A program made the translations under genes and the position numbers. Positions 34,944 to 45,008 of a stretch of 55,447 bases of DNA are shown here, piece after piece. Position 1 is the first letter of the stretch. Each line of letters starts with the position of its first letter. This DNA is from Actinomycetota bacterium (GTDB taxonomy: Bacteria > Actinomycetota > Actinomycetes > Nanopelagicales > Nanopelagicaceae): contig JACMQL010000045.1 of NCBI GenBank assembly GCA_014377015.1, positions 1-55,447 of the forward strand. Direction: 5' to 3'. Below the pieces are notes generated by a model that saw only the letters and a list, made by a program, of their open reading frames with translations, ran no database searches and was not told the DNA's origin.

Positions 34944-36114
34944 CGGTCGAAAATTGAAAATTGGAATTGTCTGCCCTTACGGATGGGATGCGCCCGGGGG
35001 AGTGCAGGCGCATATACGCGATCTGGCTGAGTACTTAATTTCCGCGGGTCACAATGTTTCAGTCCTGGCGCCATCGCAAGATGAAGATGCATTACCCGCC
35101 TATGTCGTGAGCGCAGGCAAGCCTATTGCCATCCCTTACAACGGCGCGGTAGCCCGAATTCTTTTTGGTCCAATCGCGTTTACGCGAGTGAGGCACTGGA
35201 TTTCGGAGGGTGATTTTGATTTGCTGCATCTACATGAGCCGGCGATTCCTTCTCTGTCATTGCTTGCCTGCTGGGCAGCAGAGGGGCCAATGGTCGGCAC
35301 TTTTCATGCCGCTTCAAAACGGCAGAAGGCTATTTTTGCAATCGGTCCAATCTTGGAGCCGGTGATTGAAAAACTTTCGGCTCGCATTGCCGTAAGCGAG
35401 GCTGCGCGCATGACCTTGACGGATCATCTGGAGACAGATGCCGTCGTCATTCCAAATGGTGTTTACACGAAACATTTTTCTGACGGAAAATTTCGGCCCG
35501 AATGGGGTGGCAATACCCTGGGCTTCATTGGCCGTTTTGAGGAGCCTCGCAAAGGACTTTCAGTTCTTCTGGATGCATTGCCAATCGTGGCCCGGTTTGT
35601 TCCCGATGTGAAAGTTTTTGTGGCTGGTCCCGGCGAACGTGAGAATCTAATGAAGAGTGTCAATGTCCAATTGAAGGATCGGGTAACTTTCTTAGGGCGC
35701 CTATCTGAGGAGGAAAAGGCAGATTTCTTAAGTTCGGTCGGCGTCTACGTCGCCCCGAATACTGGGGGGGAATCCTTCGGCATAATTCTGGCTGAGGCTA
35801 TGTCAGCCGGCACCTGCGTGGTGGCAAGCGATATTCCTGCCTTCACATGGATGCTCGGGAATGGGAAATACGGCACCAACTTCAATTCCGAGGATGCCGC
35901 TGATTTGGCCCGCGTTCTCATTGATGTCCTCCTCGACAACAAGAAAAGAACAAAACTAGCCACGGCGGGACAGATTCATTCAAAAATCTTTGATTGGGAT
36001 AGCGTTGCGGAACAGATCTACTCCGTCTATGAAATGGCTATTGTAGGAAACGGAAAAGTTAGACTTTCTTCGGATACGCGAAGTTGGAACAGATTTTTAA
36101 GTAAAGGCGAATAG
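34936..36114 (+). CDS. pimA: Phosphatidyl-myo-inositol mannosyltransferase (GT4)
   Basis: A GT-B fold glycosyltransferase (392 aa) adding the first mannose from GDP-mannose to phosphatidylinositol on the inner face of the membrane. The N-terminal KIGIVCPYGWDAPGGVQAHI is the PimA hallmark, including the glycine-rich loop. The GDP-sugar site is seen in GRFEEPRKGL and in the GT4 EX7E motif region NTGGESFGIILAEAM. AAGGAG lies seven bases before the ATG at 34936, inside the preceding gene's end. Upstream in-frame ATG codons inside the acyltransferase gene are rejected. Confidence 0.93.
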   Translation: MSDGRKLKIGIVCPYGWDAPGGVQAHIRDLAEYLISAGHNVSVLAPSQDEDALPAYVVSAGKPIAIPYNGAVARILFGPIAFTRVRHWISEGDFDLLHLHEPAIPSLSLLACWAAEGPMVGTFHAASKRQKAIFAIGPILEPVIEKLSARIAVSEAARMTLTDHLETDAVVIPNGVYTKHFSDGKFRPEWGGNTLGFIGRFEEPRKGLSVLLDALPIVARFVPDVKVFVAGPGERENLMKSVNVQLKDRVTFLGRLSEEEKADFLSSVGVYVAPNTGGESFGIILAEAMSAGTCVVASDIPAFTWMLGNGKYGTNFNSEDAADLARVLIDVLLDNKKRTKLATAGQIHSKIFDWDSVAEQIYSVYEMAIVGNGKVRLSSDTRSWNRFLSKGE

Positions 36115-36128
36115 GAGTTCCAGCCGCG

Positions 36129-36632
36129 ATGAAAAGCATTCTTCCCATAGCCGTCGTTATCTTGGCATTTCTTTGGTATTTATCTTTTTCTGCTACTCGT
36201 TTGGATCGATTGCACCATCGAGTGGAAACGAGTTGGGCTAACCTCGATGGGATTTTGCAAAGACGGGCGGCAGTTGCACTCGAATTGGCCCACAGCGAAA
36301 TGGCCGATCCGGCATCGTCATTGCTCCTGACTTCGGCTGCTTACCAAGCTCGTGAGACGACAATTGGAGATCGTTCACAGGCCGAAAGTGGTCTTTCCGG
36401 AGCGTTGGGACTTTTGCAAAATGATCTTGATGTCCGATTGACCCAAGGCGAGCAGGCTCTACTTCGTGAACTTTCAGAATTGACTGAAAAGATTCGTATT
36501 GCGATTGCTTTGCATGTTGACGCCGTCCACCGCACTCAGAGCGTAAGGAAGAAATTGATATTCAACGTATTTCGTCTGGCGGGCACTGCACCGCTGCCCG
36601 TCACTTATGAGTTCGAAGATGATGTCCTTTAA
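36129..36632 (+). CDS. LemA-like membrane-anchored protein
   Basis: A 167-residue protein with one N-terminal helix (about 3-20, PIAVVILAFLWYLSF), followed by an alpha-helical body beginning SATRLDRLHHRVETSWANLDG. This body resembles LemA-type helical domains. In several actinobacteria I recall the same segment, including the motif RRAAVALELA and the end FRLAGTAPLP, followed by a NUDIX domain after pimA. Here the protein stops at that point, so the NUDIX part is absent. It overlaps the next gene by up to 26 bases. The function is unknown; a scaffold role at the membrane is a guess. Confidence 0.72.
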   Translation: MKSILPIAVVILAFLWYLSFSATRLDRLHHRVETSWANLDGILQRRAAVALELAHSEMADPASSLLLTSAAYQARETTIGDRSQAESGLSGALGLLQNDLDVRLTQGEQALLRELSELTEKIRIAIALHVDAVHRTQSVRKKLIFNVFRLAGTAPLPVTYEFEDDVL

Positions 36633-37680
36633 TCGAAAGTGGCGAGTTGCTGTAGCAACGGCTGCGGCAATGATTTTGCTAACGGCCTGCGGCAGTAGTT
36701 CCGTAATTGACCAAGGTGCCGATGAAAATACTGATGGCATCACCCCTACTCCCCAGTCGACGATTGTCTACAACTCGATAAGTGGTCGGGAAGGTGTTGA
36801 TGGTCCAGTTATTGCCGTAAAAATCGACGATACGCGAAAAGCGCATCCCCAGATCGGTTTGGAAAAAGCTGACGTCGTGTATATCGAACAGGTCGAAGGC
36901 GGATTGACTCGGCTACTCAGTATCTTTTCCTCCGATATCCCCGAGAGTGTAGGTCCAGTTCGAAGTGCACGAATTAGCGATATGGAACTCCTTGCCCAGT
37001 ATGGTCACGTTGCTTTTGCCTACAGCGGTGCACAATCAAAATTGCGGCCAGTAATTAGAGCCGCCAATCTAGAAGATTTGGGAGCGGAACACGAGTCGGC
37101 GCGAATTTACCCGCGAGATCCGAATCGGTATTCACCCGTCAATATGATTCTTAAAGCGCAGTTGCTGCTGGAAAAGATCACGAGCGAGAACCTTCCAGTT
37201 GCCACGTCCAAGAGCATGGGTTGGATATTTGGGGATGCGCAAGGAGATGGTCGGCCGATTTTATCTGCCCAAGTTTTCTGGCCCGCAAATTCTTATTCGA
37301 TGCAATGGTCTCGCGGTGAAAATCGCTGGTTGCTCTTCCACGGTGATTCAGCAGACGTCGCCGCAGGTGGAACTCATCTTGGACCTACAACATTTCTCAT
37401 TCAACAAGTGTCAATTACGCCTTCGATTTACGGTGACAAATTCGGCGGAAATACGCCTTTCTCCCAGAGCGTAGGAACCGGCACGGGTTTTGTCTTACGT
37501 GATGGACTTGCCTTTGCGGCAATCTGGAATCGACCAACGCAAGAGGGCGGCACCACGTGGACCAGGTCAGACGGAACGCCTATTACCTTTGCGCGCGGTC
37601 AGGTATGGGTTGCCCTTACAAGTACTGCTGCGATATTTACCATAGCTGAGATGGCTCCAGGAGATGAGCCGACAAAGTAG
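36607..37680 (+). CDS. DUF3048-domain lipoprotein
   Basis: An exported protein (up to 357 aa). The signal peptide ends in the lipobox LLTACG, so it is probably lipid-anchored outside the membrane. The N-terminal DUF3048 region shows the family's [20 protein letters not shown] and a [13 protein letters not shown] segment. A C-terminal domain includes GRGQ-like [11 protein letters not shown]. Related proteins (YerB) occur in Firmicutes; the function is unknown. The start is ambiguous among ATG 36607, 36619 and 36622; the latter two reduce overlap with the LemA-like gene. It sits between PIM and pyridoxal phosphate genes. Confidence 0.85.
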   Translation: MSSKMMSFNRKWRVAVATAAAMILLTACGSSSVIDQGADENTDGITPTPQSTIVYNSISGREGVDGPVIAVKIDDTRKAHPQIGLEKADVVYIEQVEGGLTRLLSIFSSDIPESVGPVRSARISDMELLAQYGHVAFAYSGAQSKLRPVIRAANLEDLGAEHESARIYPRDPNRYSPVNMILKAQLLLEKITSENLPVATSKSMGWIFGDAQGDGRPILSAQVFWPANSYSMQWSRGENRWLLFHGDSADVAAGGTHLGPTTFLIQQVSITPSIYGDKFGGNTPFSQSVGTGTGFVLRDGLAFAAIWNRPTQEGGTTWTRSDGTPITFARGQVWVALTSTAAIFTIAEMAPGDEPTK

Positions 37681-37735
37681 GATTGCGCCATATATCCCTC
37701 CAGTGGTGCGGGGATTGGAAAATCAAGGAGTGAAC

Positions 37736-38623
37736 ATGTCGGAAATAACGGGTACGGGACGAGTCAAGCGCGGTATGGCTGAGATGCTTAAAGGCGGCGT
37801 CATCATGGACGTAGTCAATGCCGAGCAAGCCAAGATTGCCGAAGACGCCGGAGCCGTTGCCGTGATGGCGTTGGAGCGAGTCCCAGCAGATATTCGTGCG
37901 CAAGGTGGCGTTGCACGCATGTCAGATCCAGACATGATCGAAAAGATCAAAGCGGTCGTGACGATTCCAGTTATGGCAAAGGCGCGCATCGGTCATTTCG
38001 TTGAAGCACAGGTACTGCAAAGTCTTGGTGTGGATTACATCGATGAGTCCGAAGTTCTCACCCCTGCTGACTACGAAAACCACATAGACAAGTGGAACTT
38101 CACCGTCCCATTCATTTGTGGTGCCACCAACTTAGGAGAGGCTCTTCGTCGCATTAATGAAGGTGCGGCGATGATTCGATCCAAAGGCGAAGCGGGTACC
38201 GGTGATGTATCTAACGCCGTCACTCATATGCGCAAAATCGGTGGAGAAATTCGCCGACTTACCTCGATGCGCGATGACGAACTTTACGTAGCGGCGAAGG
38301 AGATGCAGGCACCTTATGAGTTGGTTAAAGAAGTAGCTAAAGCAGGAAAACTTCCAGTCGTGCTTTTCACGGCAGGTGGAATCGCTACGCCAGCTGATGC
38401 GGCAATGATGATGCATCTTGGCGCTGATGGCGTATTCATCGGCTCGGGAATTTTTAAGTCTGGTGATCCCTCTCGTCGCGCATTAGCGTGCGTGAAGGCG
38501 ACAACGTTCTTTGACGATCCCAAGGTTATTGCTGATGCATCACGTGGTCTGGGCGATGCGATGGTTGGCATAAACGTGGCAGATATTCCCGTGCCGCACC
38601 GCCTCGCAGAGCGCGGTTGGTAG
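37736..38623 (+). CDS. pdxS: Pyridoxal 5'-phosphate synthase lyase subunit
   Basis: PdxS builds PLP from ribose 5-phosphate, glyceraldehyde 3-phosphate and ammonia supplied by PdxT. The 295-residue barrel is nearly invariant. It shows [20 protein letters not shown], then [33 protein letters not shown] and [12 protein letters not shown]. The start at 37736 is chosen because AAGGAG lies just upstream and the family begins there; the longer frame overlaps the previous gene. pdxT follows 24 bases later. Confidence 0.97.
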   Translation: MSEITGTGRVKRGMAEMLKGGVIMDVVNAEQAKIAEDAGAVAVMALERVPADIRAQGGVARMSDPDMIEKIKAVVTIPVMAKARIGHFVEAQVLQSLGVDYIDESEVLTPADYENHIDKWNFTVPFICGATNLGEALRRINEGAAMIRSKGEAGTGDVSNAVTHMRKIGGEIRRLTSMRDDELYVAAKEMQAPYELVKEVAKAGKLPVVLFTAGGIATPADAAMMMHLGADGVFIGSGIFKSGDPSRRALACVKATTFFDDPKVIADASRGLGDAMVGINVADIPVPHRLAERGW

Positions 38624-38647
38624 CAATTTCGATTCGATGAACTCTTT

Positions 38648-39244
38648 ATGATCGTTGGAGTGCTCGGACTGCAAGGTGATATTCGCGAACATTGCCTTGC
38701 CCTGGGGGAGTGCGGTGTGGATGTAGCGGTTGTTCGTCGAAAAGCAGAAATTGAAGCGGTTGATGCTTTAGTCATTCCTGGTGGAGAATCGACGACGATT
38801 GCTCATCTAGCCCAAGTTTTTGATCTCATTGATGTCATTAGAAGTCGCATTGGATCGGGTATGCCCGTCTATGGGTCTTGTGCAGGGATGATCTTGCTCG
38901 CCAATCGGGTTCTTGATGCTGCTCCCAATCAGATTACGTTTGGTGGACTCGATATCACAGTGCGCAGAAACGCGTTCGGTCGGCAAGTAGATTCTTTTGA
39001 GGCTGATCTCGATCTAGATGGAATGAACGAATCAATAAGGGCGGTCTTTATTCGCGCGCCGTGGGTCGAATCTACCGGTCCTGCAGTCTCTGTGCTTGCT
39101 TCCGTTGTATCTCCGGATGGCCAGCGTCGTGCGGTGGCTGTCCGCCAGGGACCGCTATTGGCCACGTCTTTTCACCCTGAACTCACATCCGACAACCGAA
39201 TCCATCGATATTTTCTTGATGAAGTTTGCAGTAAGAGCAAATAA
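38648..39244 (+). CDS. pdxT: Pyridoxal 5'-phosphate synthase glutaminase subunit
   Basis: A class I glutaminase (198 aa) feeding ammonia to PdxS. The nucleophile is Cys78 in YGSCAGMI, and the His-Glu pair is in SFHPELTSD. The N-terminal GVLGLQGDIREH and PGGESTTI motifs are intact. No strong ribosome site is seen before the ATG. In M. tuberculosis a thioesterase gene lies between pdxS and pdxT; here the two are adjacent. The 89-base gap to yebC holds nothing I can name. Confidence 0.95.
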   Translation: MIVGVLGLQGDIREHCLALGECGVDVAVVRRKAEIEAVDALVIPGGESTTIAHLAQVFDLIDVIRSRIGSGMPVYGSCAGMILLANRVLDAAPNQITFGGLDITVRRNAFGRQVDSFEADLDLDGMNESIRAVFIRAPWVESTGPAVSVLASVVSPDGQRRAVAVRQGPLLATSFHPELTSDNRIHRYFLDEVCSKSK

Positions 39245-39333
39245 GAAGAGGCTGATCAGATAATCTTGGAATCTGCTCATCTAATGCCCGTGGATAGTTT
39301 CAGAGATGAAACCTGAGAATGTAAGAGGTGTAT

Positions 39334-40086
39334 ATGTCAGGCCATTCCAAATGGGCGACAACGAAGCACAAGAAGGCCATCATTGATTCGCGTCGTGCAA
39401 AGTCTTTTGCCAAGTACATCAAAGCCATTGAAGTAGCGTCACGTATGGGTGGCCCAGATGTTGTTGGAAATCCAACTTTGTTCGATGCCGTGGCGAAGGC
39501 TAAGAAAAATTCCATGCCAGCCGACAATATTGAACGAGCGATCAAGCGTGGAGCTGGCCTCGAATCGGGCGGCTCGGATTGGCAAACGATCGTGTACGAG
39601 GGCTATGGCCCTGGGGGTGTGGCAATTTTGATTGAGTGCCTTTCAGATAATCGAAATCGAGCTGCATCGGAAGTTCGGGTTGCGGTTACTCGTAATGGCG
39701 GAAGCATGGGTGATCCTGGCTCGGTGTCGTATCTTTTCAGTCGCAAAGGAGTGGTGATCGTCAACAAAATCCCGAGTATTACTGAGGACCGAATTCTCGA
39801 AGCAGTACTAGATGCCGGCGCACAAGAAGTTAACGATTTAGGCGAATCATTCGAAGTTGTAAGTGAGCCGGGTGATCTGGTGACCGTGCGCACCGCGTTG
39901 CAGTCTGCGAGTATCGAGTACGAGTCGGCTGAGACATCGATGTTGCCTTCTATGTTGATCCCCCTCGATGCCGAGCAGGCAGTAAAAATGTTTAATCTCA
40001 TCGATGCGATTGAAGAACTAGACGATGTGCAAAATATTTATGGCAACTTCGACGTTTCGGATGAAGTTATGGCGAGTTTGGCTTAA
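39334..40086 (+). CDS. yebC: YebC/TACO1-family regulatory protein
   Basis: A 250-residue protein starting with the invariant [14 protein letters not shown]. Members bind DNA as regulators in some bacteria, and recent work links the family to translation of proline-rich stretches on the ribosome. The three-domain fold with [11 protein letters not shown] and the RNKGG-like [19 protein letters not shown] segment is intact. The start at 39334 is preferred over an ATG two codons earlier, and AGAGG lies upstream. Its stop is directly followed by the ruvC ATG. Confidence 0.95.
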   Translation: MSGHSKWATTKHKKAIIDSRRAKSFAKYIKAIEVASRMGGPDVVGNPTLFDAVAKAKKNSMPADNIERAIKRGAGLESGGSDWQTIVYEGYGPGGVAILIECLSDNRNRAASEVRVAVTRNGGSMGDPGSVSYLFSRKGVVIVNKIPSITEDRILEAVLDAGAQEVNDLGESFEVVSEPGDLVTVRTALQSASIEYESAETSMLPSMLIPLDAEQAVKMFNLIDAIEELDDVQNIYGNFDVSDEVMASLA

Positions 40087-40626
40087 ATGCGCGTACTAGG
40101 TGTGGACCCAGGGCTCACCCGATGTGGAATCGGCGTGATTCAAGGCGTGCTGGGCGCACCTGTTTCGCTGGTCGAAGTCGGAACCATTCTGACGTCGGCA
40201 GATGCCCCGCTCGAAGAAAGATTGCTAAGGCTCGAAGAGCAATTTCTTTTATGGATTGCTCGGTGTGAGCCTGATGTCATGGCCATTGAACGCGTGTTTT
40301 CGCAACTCAATGTCAGAACAGTAATTGGAACCAGCCAAGCATCGGGCATTGCCCTCCTTGCCGCTGCGAAATCTGGCATACCCGTTTTCATGCACACTCC
40401 AACAGAAGTGAAGGCGGCGGTAACGGGGAGCGGACGTGCCAGCAAAGCTCAAGTTGCAGAAATGGTGCGACGACTGCTAAATCTTGAATCGATACCTAAA
40501 CCGGTCGACAGCACAGACGCGCTAGCACTTGCCATCTGCCATCTGTGGCGCGGTCGCGGTAATGATCGCATTCAGACGGCTTTGGTTGCCGAAAAATTGC
40601 GTCTGAAGAAATTGCGTTCCTCGTGA
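40087..40626 (+). CDS. ruvC: Crossover junction endodeoxyribonuclease RuvC
   Basis: Holliday junction resolvase (179 aa). The catalytic acidic residues are visible: Asp7 in VDPGLTRCG, Glu in AIERVFSQ, and the C-terminal pair in DSTDALALA. It starts immediately after yebC and ends in a four-base GTGA overlap with ruvA, so yebC-ruvC-ruvA-ruvB form one operon. Confidence 0.96.
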   Translation: MRVLGVDPGLTRCGIGVIQGVLGAPVSLVEVGTILTSADAPLEERLLRLEEQFLLWIARCEPDVMAIERVFSQLNVRTVIGTSQASGIALLAAAKSGIPVFMHTPTEVKAAVTGSGRASKAQVAEMVRRLLNLESIPKPVDSTDALALAICHLWRGRGNDRIQTALVAEKLRLKKLRSS

Positions 40627-41231
40627 TTGCCTCGCTCTTTGGAAGAGTGCGAAATCTACAGACCGATAGAGCCATAATCGACGTGGGCGGGGTTGGCCTT
40701 TTGGTGGTAATAACTCCCGCCACGAGCGCGCGTCTTAGCGTGGGCAATGATGCGCAACTATTTACAGCGCTAGTTGTTCGAGAAGATTCTTTAACTCTAT
40801 TTGGTTTTTTAGATGATGGATCTCGTTCTCTTTTTGATTTAGTTCAAACAGTTTCTGGAATTGGTCCAAAGGTTGCGATGTCAATACTCGCCGTAATGTC
40901 ACCTGACGATCTTGCTTCTGCAGTAGCCCAAGAAAATGTCGCGGCGATAGAGCGTGTCCCGGGGATTGGAAAGAAAGGCGCTCAAAGATTGATTCTCGAA
41001 CTTAAGGGGAAAATTCTTGCGACACCTGGCACACGGGTCACGCATATTGCGCCGTGGCGCGAACAACTTAGCAGCGCTTTGGTTTCGTTAGGTTTTACAG
41101 CGCGAGACTCGGATGTGGCGATTGGAAACCTTGTAGTTTCTTTGCAGGAAGGCGGGCAGGATCCTGCCAGTATGGATATCGGAGAATTGCTTAAGAGTGC
41201 GTTGCAATCAGGTTCGAGAGGTCGCACCTGA
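40623..41231 (+). CDS. ruvA: Holliday junction branch migration protein RuvA
   Basis: A 202-residue junction-binding protein. It has an N-terminal OB-fold domain, two helix-hairpin-helix motifs ([13 protein letters not shown] and [13 protein letters not shown]), and a C-terminal RuvB-contacting domain ([12 protein letters not shown]). The GTG start overlaps ruvC. The stop overlaps the ruvB start by one base (TGATG). Confidence 0.96.
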   Translation: MIASLFGRVRNLQTDRAIIDVGGVGLLVVITPATSARLSVGNDAQLFTALVVREDSLTLFGFLDDGSRSLFDLVQTVSGIGPKVAMSILAVMSPDDLASAVAQENVAAIERVPGIGKKGAQRLILELKGKILATPGTRVTHIAPWREQLSSALVSLGFTARDSDVAIGNLVVSLQEGGQDPASMDIGELLKSALQSGSRGRT

Positions 41232-42301
41232 TGGCAACCGATGACGCTCGTGAGGTTTCACCGGCACCGCGCATTGAAGATTCGGCCGCGGAGAATGCAC
41301 TTCGGCCGCACTCCCTTAGTGAATTTATTGGGCAAGAACGAGTTCGGTCTCAGATCGATGTTTTATTAACTGCTGCCAGACATCGCAAATCGCCCGCTGA
41401 TCACATTTTACTTTCTGGACCTCCCGGATTGGGCAAGACGACTCTGGCACTTATTTTAGCTAGTGAGATGGAGGCGCCAATCCGCATCACAAGTGGGCCG
41501 GCAATTACGCATGCGGGGGATTTGGCGGCCATTCTTTCCTCGCTCATGGAAGGTGAGATCCTCTTTCTCGATGAGATACACCGCTTACCGCGCCCTGCGG
41601 AGGAACTCCTCTATTTGGCGATGGAGGATTTCAGGGTCGATGTGGTTGTAGGGAAGGGGCCAGGTGCTACGGCAATTCCTCTGCAACTTCCGCATTTCAC
41701 ATTGGTTGGTGCCACGACTCGCGCTGGATTGCTACCGAGTCCGCTCCGCGATCGGTTCGGGTTCACCGCGCATTTAGATTTCTATGATGAGAACGAAATA
41801 GCTGAAGTAATAAGAAGAAGTGCGGCACTACTTGGTCTTGAAATCCAGATGCAGGCGATTTCAGAAATCGCTGGACGTTCTCGTGGCACCCCACGTATCG
41901 CCAACCGCCTCCTACGTCGGGTACGAGATTACGCGCAGGTGCACGGCTCTCAGATTCTGAAGCACTCAGATGCAACCGCGGCGCTGTCCATGTATGAAGT
42001 AGATGAACTAGGTCTTGATCGACTCGACCGCGCGGTACTGCTGGCTCTCGTTGAGCGTTTCAACGGCGGACCGGTCGGTCTTTCTACTCTTGCCATTGCG
42101 GTGGGCGAGGAAAGCGAGACGGTCGAGTCCGTTGCCGAGCCCTTCCTGGTGCGAAATGGCTTTATGGCCCGGACTCCGCGTGGCCGTGTGGCCACGGCGC
42201 AAGGGTGGCGCCATGTAGGACACGAGCCGCCGGCCGCGAATTCAACGGGACCGAACGCCATAAATGGTGTCCTTTTCGACATGCCCGCGTCTGATGCCTA
42301 G
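41231..42301 (+). CDS. ruvB: Holliday junction branch migration ATPase RuvB
   Basis: AAA+ motor of branch migration (356 aa). Walker [11 protein letters not shown], Walker B FLDEIHR, sensor 1 [10 protein letters not shown], the arginine finger region PLRDRFG and the sensor 2 motif [16 protein letters not shown] are all present. A winged-helix domain closes the protein ([18 protein letters not shown]). secD starts only 11 bases later; the commonly intervening yajC gene is missing. Confidence 0.97.
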   Translation: MATDDAREVSPAPRIEDSAAENALRPHSLSEFIGQERVRSQIDVLLTAARHRKSPADHILLSGPPGLGKTTLALILASEMEAPIRITSGPAITHAGDLAAILSSLMEGEILFLDEIHRLPRPAEELLYLAMEDFRVDVVVGKGPGATAIPLQLPHFTLVGATTRAGLLPSPLRDRFGFTAHLDFYDENEIAEVIRRSAALLGLEIQMQAISEIAGRSRGTPRIANRLLRRVRDYAQVHGSQILKHSDATAALSMYEVDELGLDRLDRAVLLALVERFNGGPVGLSTLAIAVGEESETVESVAEPFLVRNGFMARTPRGRVATAQGWRHVGHEPPAANSTGPNAINGVLFDMPASDA

Positions 42302-42312
42302 ACTCTCTACCC
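42299..42312 (+). promoter_or_regulatory. -10 element of a probable leaderless promoter for secD
   Basis: TAGACT (42299-42304) overlaps the ruvB stop and ends eight bases before the secD ATG, with no ribosome site between. The spacing is one base longer than at the other sites. Confidence 0.45.
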
Positions 42313-43860
42313 ATGTCCACCTCTGCGCAATCTAAAACGCCAAAGACTTCATCTCGCCCCGGTCGCTGTCTCGCGATCATTGCCTTTATCGTGGTGACCC
42401 TCTTTGCCCTCGCCCTGATTCAAGGCGCCACCTCCGTCAATCTTGGTTTGGACCTGCGGGGCGGAACCAGCGTCACGCTTCAGCCACGCTTGGCAGATGG
42501 CGAATCTGGCAAGGTGACAAACGCAGCGATCGACCAAGCCGTTTCAATTATTCGCCAACGTGTTAACTCACTTGGGGTTGCTGAGAGTGAAGTCGCGGCG
42601 GAGGGGAGCGGCGTCAACCGTCATATCGTAATTTCTGTTCCGGGAGACACTGGACGTCGAGTTGTGGAGTTGGTTGGTCAAACCGCCGAGCTTCGCTTCC
42701 GCCAAGTGTTGGTACAAGGATCTCCTGGACCAGCAACAACCGGTACAACCGGCGCTGCTAGTGCGACTCCGCCCGCTGGAGTGAGCGCAGCAACTAACCT
42801 TGAATATTCCAAGTTGGATTGCACCCTGCCGAAGAATCGGCAAGGAACCGGTGCGGACAGTCCAACCGGAATTATTGTTTCGTGCGATCGCAGTGGGGCC
42901 TCAAAATTTATCCTGGCACCGGCGGAAGTTCTAGGTCGGCAAGTGACTAAGGCGTCTGCTGCAATTAATCAAACCTCAGGTGCAGGTTGGTTCGTAACGC
43001 TGTCATTCAACAGCGAAGGCACCAAAGCATTTGGCGCTTTGACATCGCGAGTAACTTCACTCGCTCCACCGCTTAATCAGGTTGCTATCGTTCTAGACGG
43101 TCTGGTTGTCTCGGCACCAAGCATCAATGAGGCAATTAATTCTGGCAGCGCCGAAATTACTGGCAGTTTCACACAGGTGGAAGCCGAAGACTTAGCAAAC
43201 GTTTTGAAATACGGTGCTTTGCCACTGGCTTTCGATCGCGGGGAAGTTCAGCAAGTTTCTGCAACGCTCGGTGCTGATCAATTGCAAGGCGGATTGCTAG
43301 CGGGGTTTATCGGGCTATTTCTTGTAATCCTGTATTCGATGTTGTACTACCGCGGTTTGGGAATTGTTTCGATCGGCTCGCTTCTAATTGCCGGCGCCCT
43401 TGCGTACCTGCTCTTTTTGCTTCTCGGAGAATGGATTGGCTTCACCTTGACGCTGGCGGGAATCGCAGGAGCAATCGTTGCGATCGGTATTACAGCGGAC
43501 TCGTTTATCGTCTACTTCGAGCGAGTGCGAGATGACGTGCGCGATGGTCGAACATTGCGCTCGGCAGTGGAAACGGGCTGGATTAGAGCGCGCCGCACGA
43601 TTCTCGTCGCTGACTTTGTTTCAATTATTGCGGCGGCAGTGCTTTACATCTTCGCCGTGGGTGGAGTTCGAGGTTTCGCATTCACTCTCGGGTTGACGAC
43701 ACTTATCGATCTTCTGGTCGTCTTCTTGTTCACGAAACCTCTTTTAACAGTCTTAGCGAGAGTGAAATTTTATAGTTCGGGTCATCCGCTCTCCGGTCTT
43801 TCCGCGAAGAGTCTGGGTGTACTTACGCCGACCGCAACCTCAACAGTAAAGGAAGCATAA
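42313..43860 (+). CDS. secD: Protein translocase subunit SecD
   Basis: A membrane protein (515 aa) that with SecF uses the proton-motive force to help export. A first helix (about residues 20-40) is followed by the LGLDLRGGTSVTLQP motif, a large periplasmic region with an Ala/Thr/Pro linker (residues ~138-155), and five more helices starting at GGLLAGFIGLFLVI. The conserved helix-4 motif GIAGAIVAIGITADSFIVYFER-like region is intact. secF follows after two bases. Confidence 0.95.
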   Translation: MSTSAQSKTPKTSSRPGRCLAIIAFIVVTLFALALIQGATSVNLGLDLRGGTSVTLQPRLADGESGKVTNAAIDQAVSIIRQRVNSLGVAESEVAAEGSGVNRHIVISVPGDTGRRVVELVGQTAELRFRQVLVQGSPGPATTGTTGAASATPPAGVSAATNLEYSKLDCTLPKNRQGTGADSPTGIIVSCDRSGASKFILAPAEVLGRQVTKASAAINQTSGAGWFVTLSFNSEGTKAFGALTSRVTSLAPPLNQVAIVLDGLVVSAPSINEAINSGSAEITGSFTQVEAEDLANVLKYGALPLAFDRGEVQQVSATLGADQLQGGLLAGFIGLFLVILYSMLYYRGLGIVSIGSLLIAGALAYLLFLLLGEWIGFTLTLAGIAGAIVAIGITADSFIVYFERVRDDVRDGRTLRSAVETGWIRARRTILVADFVSIIAAAVLYIFAVGGVRGFAFTLGLTTLIDLLVVFLFTKPLLTVLARVKFYSSGHPLSGLSAKSLGVLTPTATSTVKEA

Positions 43861-43862
43861 GC

Positions 43863-44951
43863 ATGTCAAAACTTTCTGGCTTGGGTGGACGTCTGCACCG
43901 CGGTGAAACTTCGATTGACTTCATCGGCAATCGCCGTCGTTGGTACGCATTTTCAGGACTTTTAATTCTTGCTTCAGCGATTGCGCTGACGACCCAAGGA
44001 TTGCATCTTGGAATCGAATTCAAAGGTGGCTCTTCGTACACAGTTTCAAAATCTGGTGCAACGGTAGGGATGGCGCAAGAAGCCGTTGATGCTGCAAAAA
44101 TTCCTGGTGAACCAATCATTCAGAAAATTGGCTCAAACAAAGTTCGCGTTCAAACAGGCGCTCTTTCAGCAGAGGAGTCCAACCGAGTTCAAGATGCTCT
44201 TGCAGCTAAATTCGGTGTCTCTATCAATGACATTGACTCACAAATTGTTGGACCATCCTGGGGCAAGGAAATTACTCGCAAAGCCCTCTATGGCTTAATC
44301 GGATTCCTTATCGTGGTGATGATTTACCTGGCGATGGCTTTTGAACCAAAGATGGCGATCTCAGCGATCGTGGCGGTACTTCATGACGTCTTCATTACCG
44401 TTGGAATTTATGCGCTGGTCGGTTTCGATGTAACACCCGCGACCGTGATCGGATTCCTGACGATCTTGGGTTATTCGCTCTACGACACCGTTGTTGTCTT
44501 CGACATGATTCGCCAAAATACCCGCACCATCACTAGCACTTCCAAGATGACTTTCTCGCAGGCGGCCAACCTGGGCGTCAATCAGACCTTGGTGCGTTCG
44601 ATAAATACTTCGATTATCGCCTTGCTGCCAGTGGGTTCAATTCTCTTTGTAGGTGCAGGTCTGCTTGGGGCCGGTACCTTGAAGGATCTTTCACTCGCAC
44701 TCTTTATTGGTCTTGCGACGGGTACATACTCTTCTGTGTTTATTGCGCCTCCGATTTTGGCGACATTGCGTGAACGTGAGCCAGCGATGCAAGCTCTAGC
44801 AAAACGAGTGGCCGCGCGAGGTGCAGCTCCGATTGCCGCGCCGATTTCTGCAACGGCATCCACTCGCGTGGTTGCAAATAACTCACCTGTTGCGGCGCCA
44901 AAAGCCAAAAGCGGCCCACGCAATCAACCGAAGCGAAAAGGAAAGCGCTGA
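43863..44951 (+). CDS. secF: Protein translocase subunit SecF
   Basis: The partner of SecD (362 aa), with six helices and the periplasmic motif LGIEFKGGSSYTVS. The family segment LGYSLYDTVVVFDMIRQNTR is complete, including the conserved Asp. A basic, Ala/Pro-rich cytoplasmic tail ends in PKRKGKR. A 57-base gap leads to relA, without the apt gene that often lies here. Confidence 0.95.
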   Translation: MSKLSGLGGRLHRGETSIDFIGNRRRWYAFSGLLILASAIALTTQGLHLGIEFKGGSSYTVSKSGATVGMAQEAVDAAKIPGEPIIQKIGSNKVRVQTGALSAEESNRVQDALAAKFGVSINDIDSQIVGPSWGKEITRKALYGLIGFLIVVMIYLAMAFEPKMAISAIVAVLHDVFITVGIYALVGFDVTPATVIGFLTILGYSLYDTVVVFDMIRQNTRTITSTSKMTFSQAANLGVNQTLVRSINTSIIALLPVGSILFVGAGLLGAGTLKDLSLALFIGLATGTYSSVFIAPPILATLREREPAMQALAKRVAARGAAPIAAPISATASTRVVANNSPVAAPKAKSGPRNQPKRKGKR

Positions 44952-44974
44952 TCGCTTTAGAAGACACGCGCAAT

Positions 44975-45008
44975 TTGATTCTCACTTTGCTGAAGTAGGC
45001 TTTGCGAT
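44975..45008 (+). promoter_or_regulatory. Leaderless promoter for relA
   Basis: TTGATT (44975-44980) and TAGGCT (44996-45001) form a -35/-10 pair with a 15-base spacer (16 if TTTGAT is used). The -10 box ends exactly seven bases before the relA ATG at 45009. This is the same hexamer and spacing as at the alpha/beta hydrolase gene. Confidence 0.6.

Noticed and set aside
36607-36632. Frameshifted fusion between the LemA-like and DUF3048 genes
   Set aside because: Each protein is complete with its own start and domain limits (membrane anchor and lipobox); the overlap is explained by start choice at 36619 or 36622.
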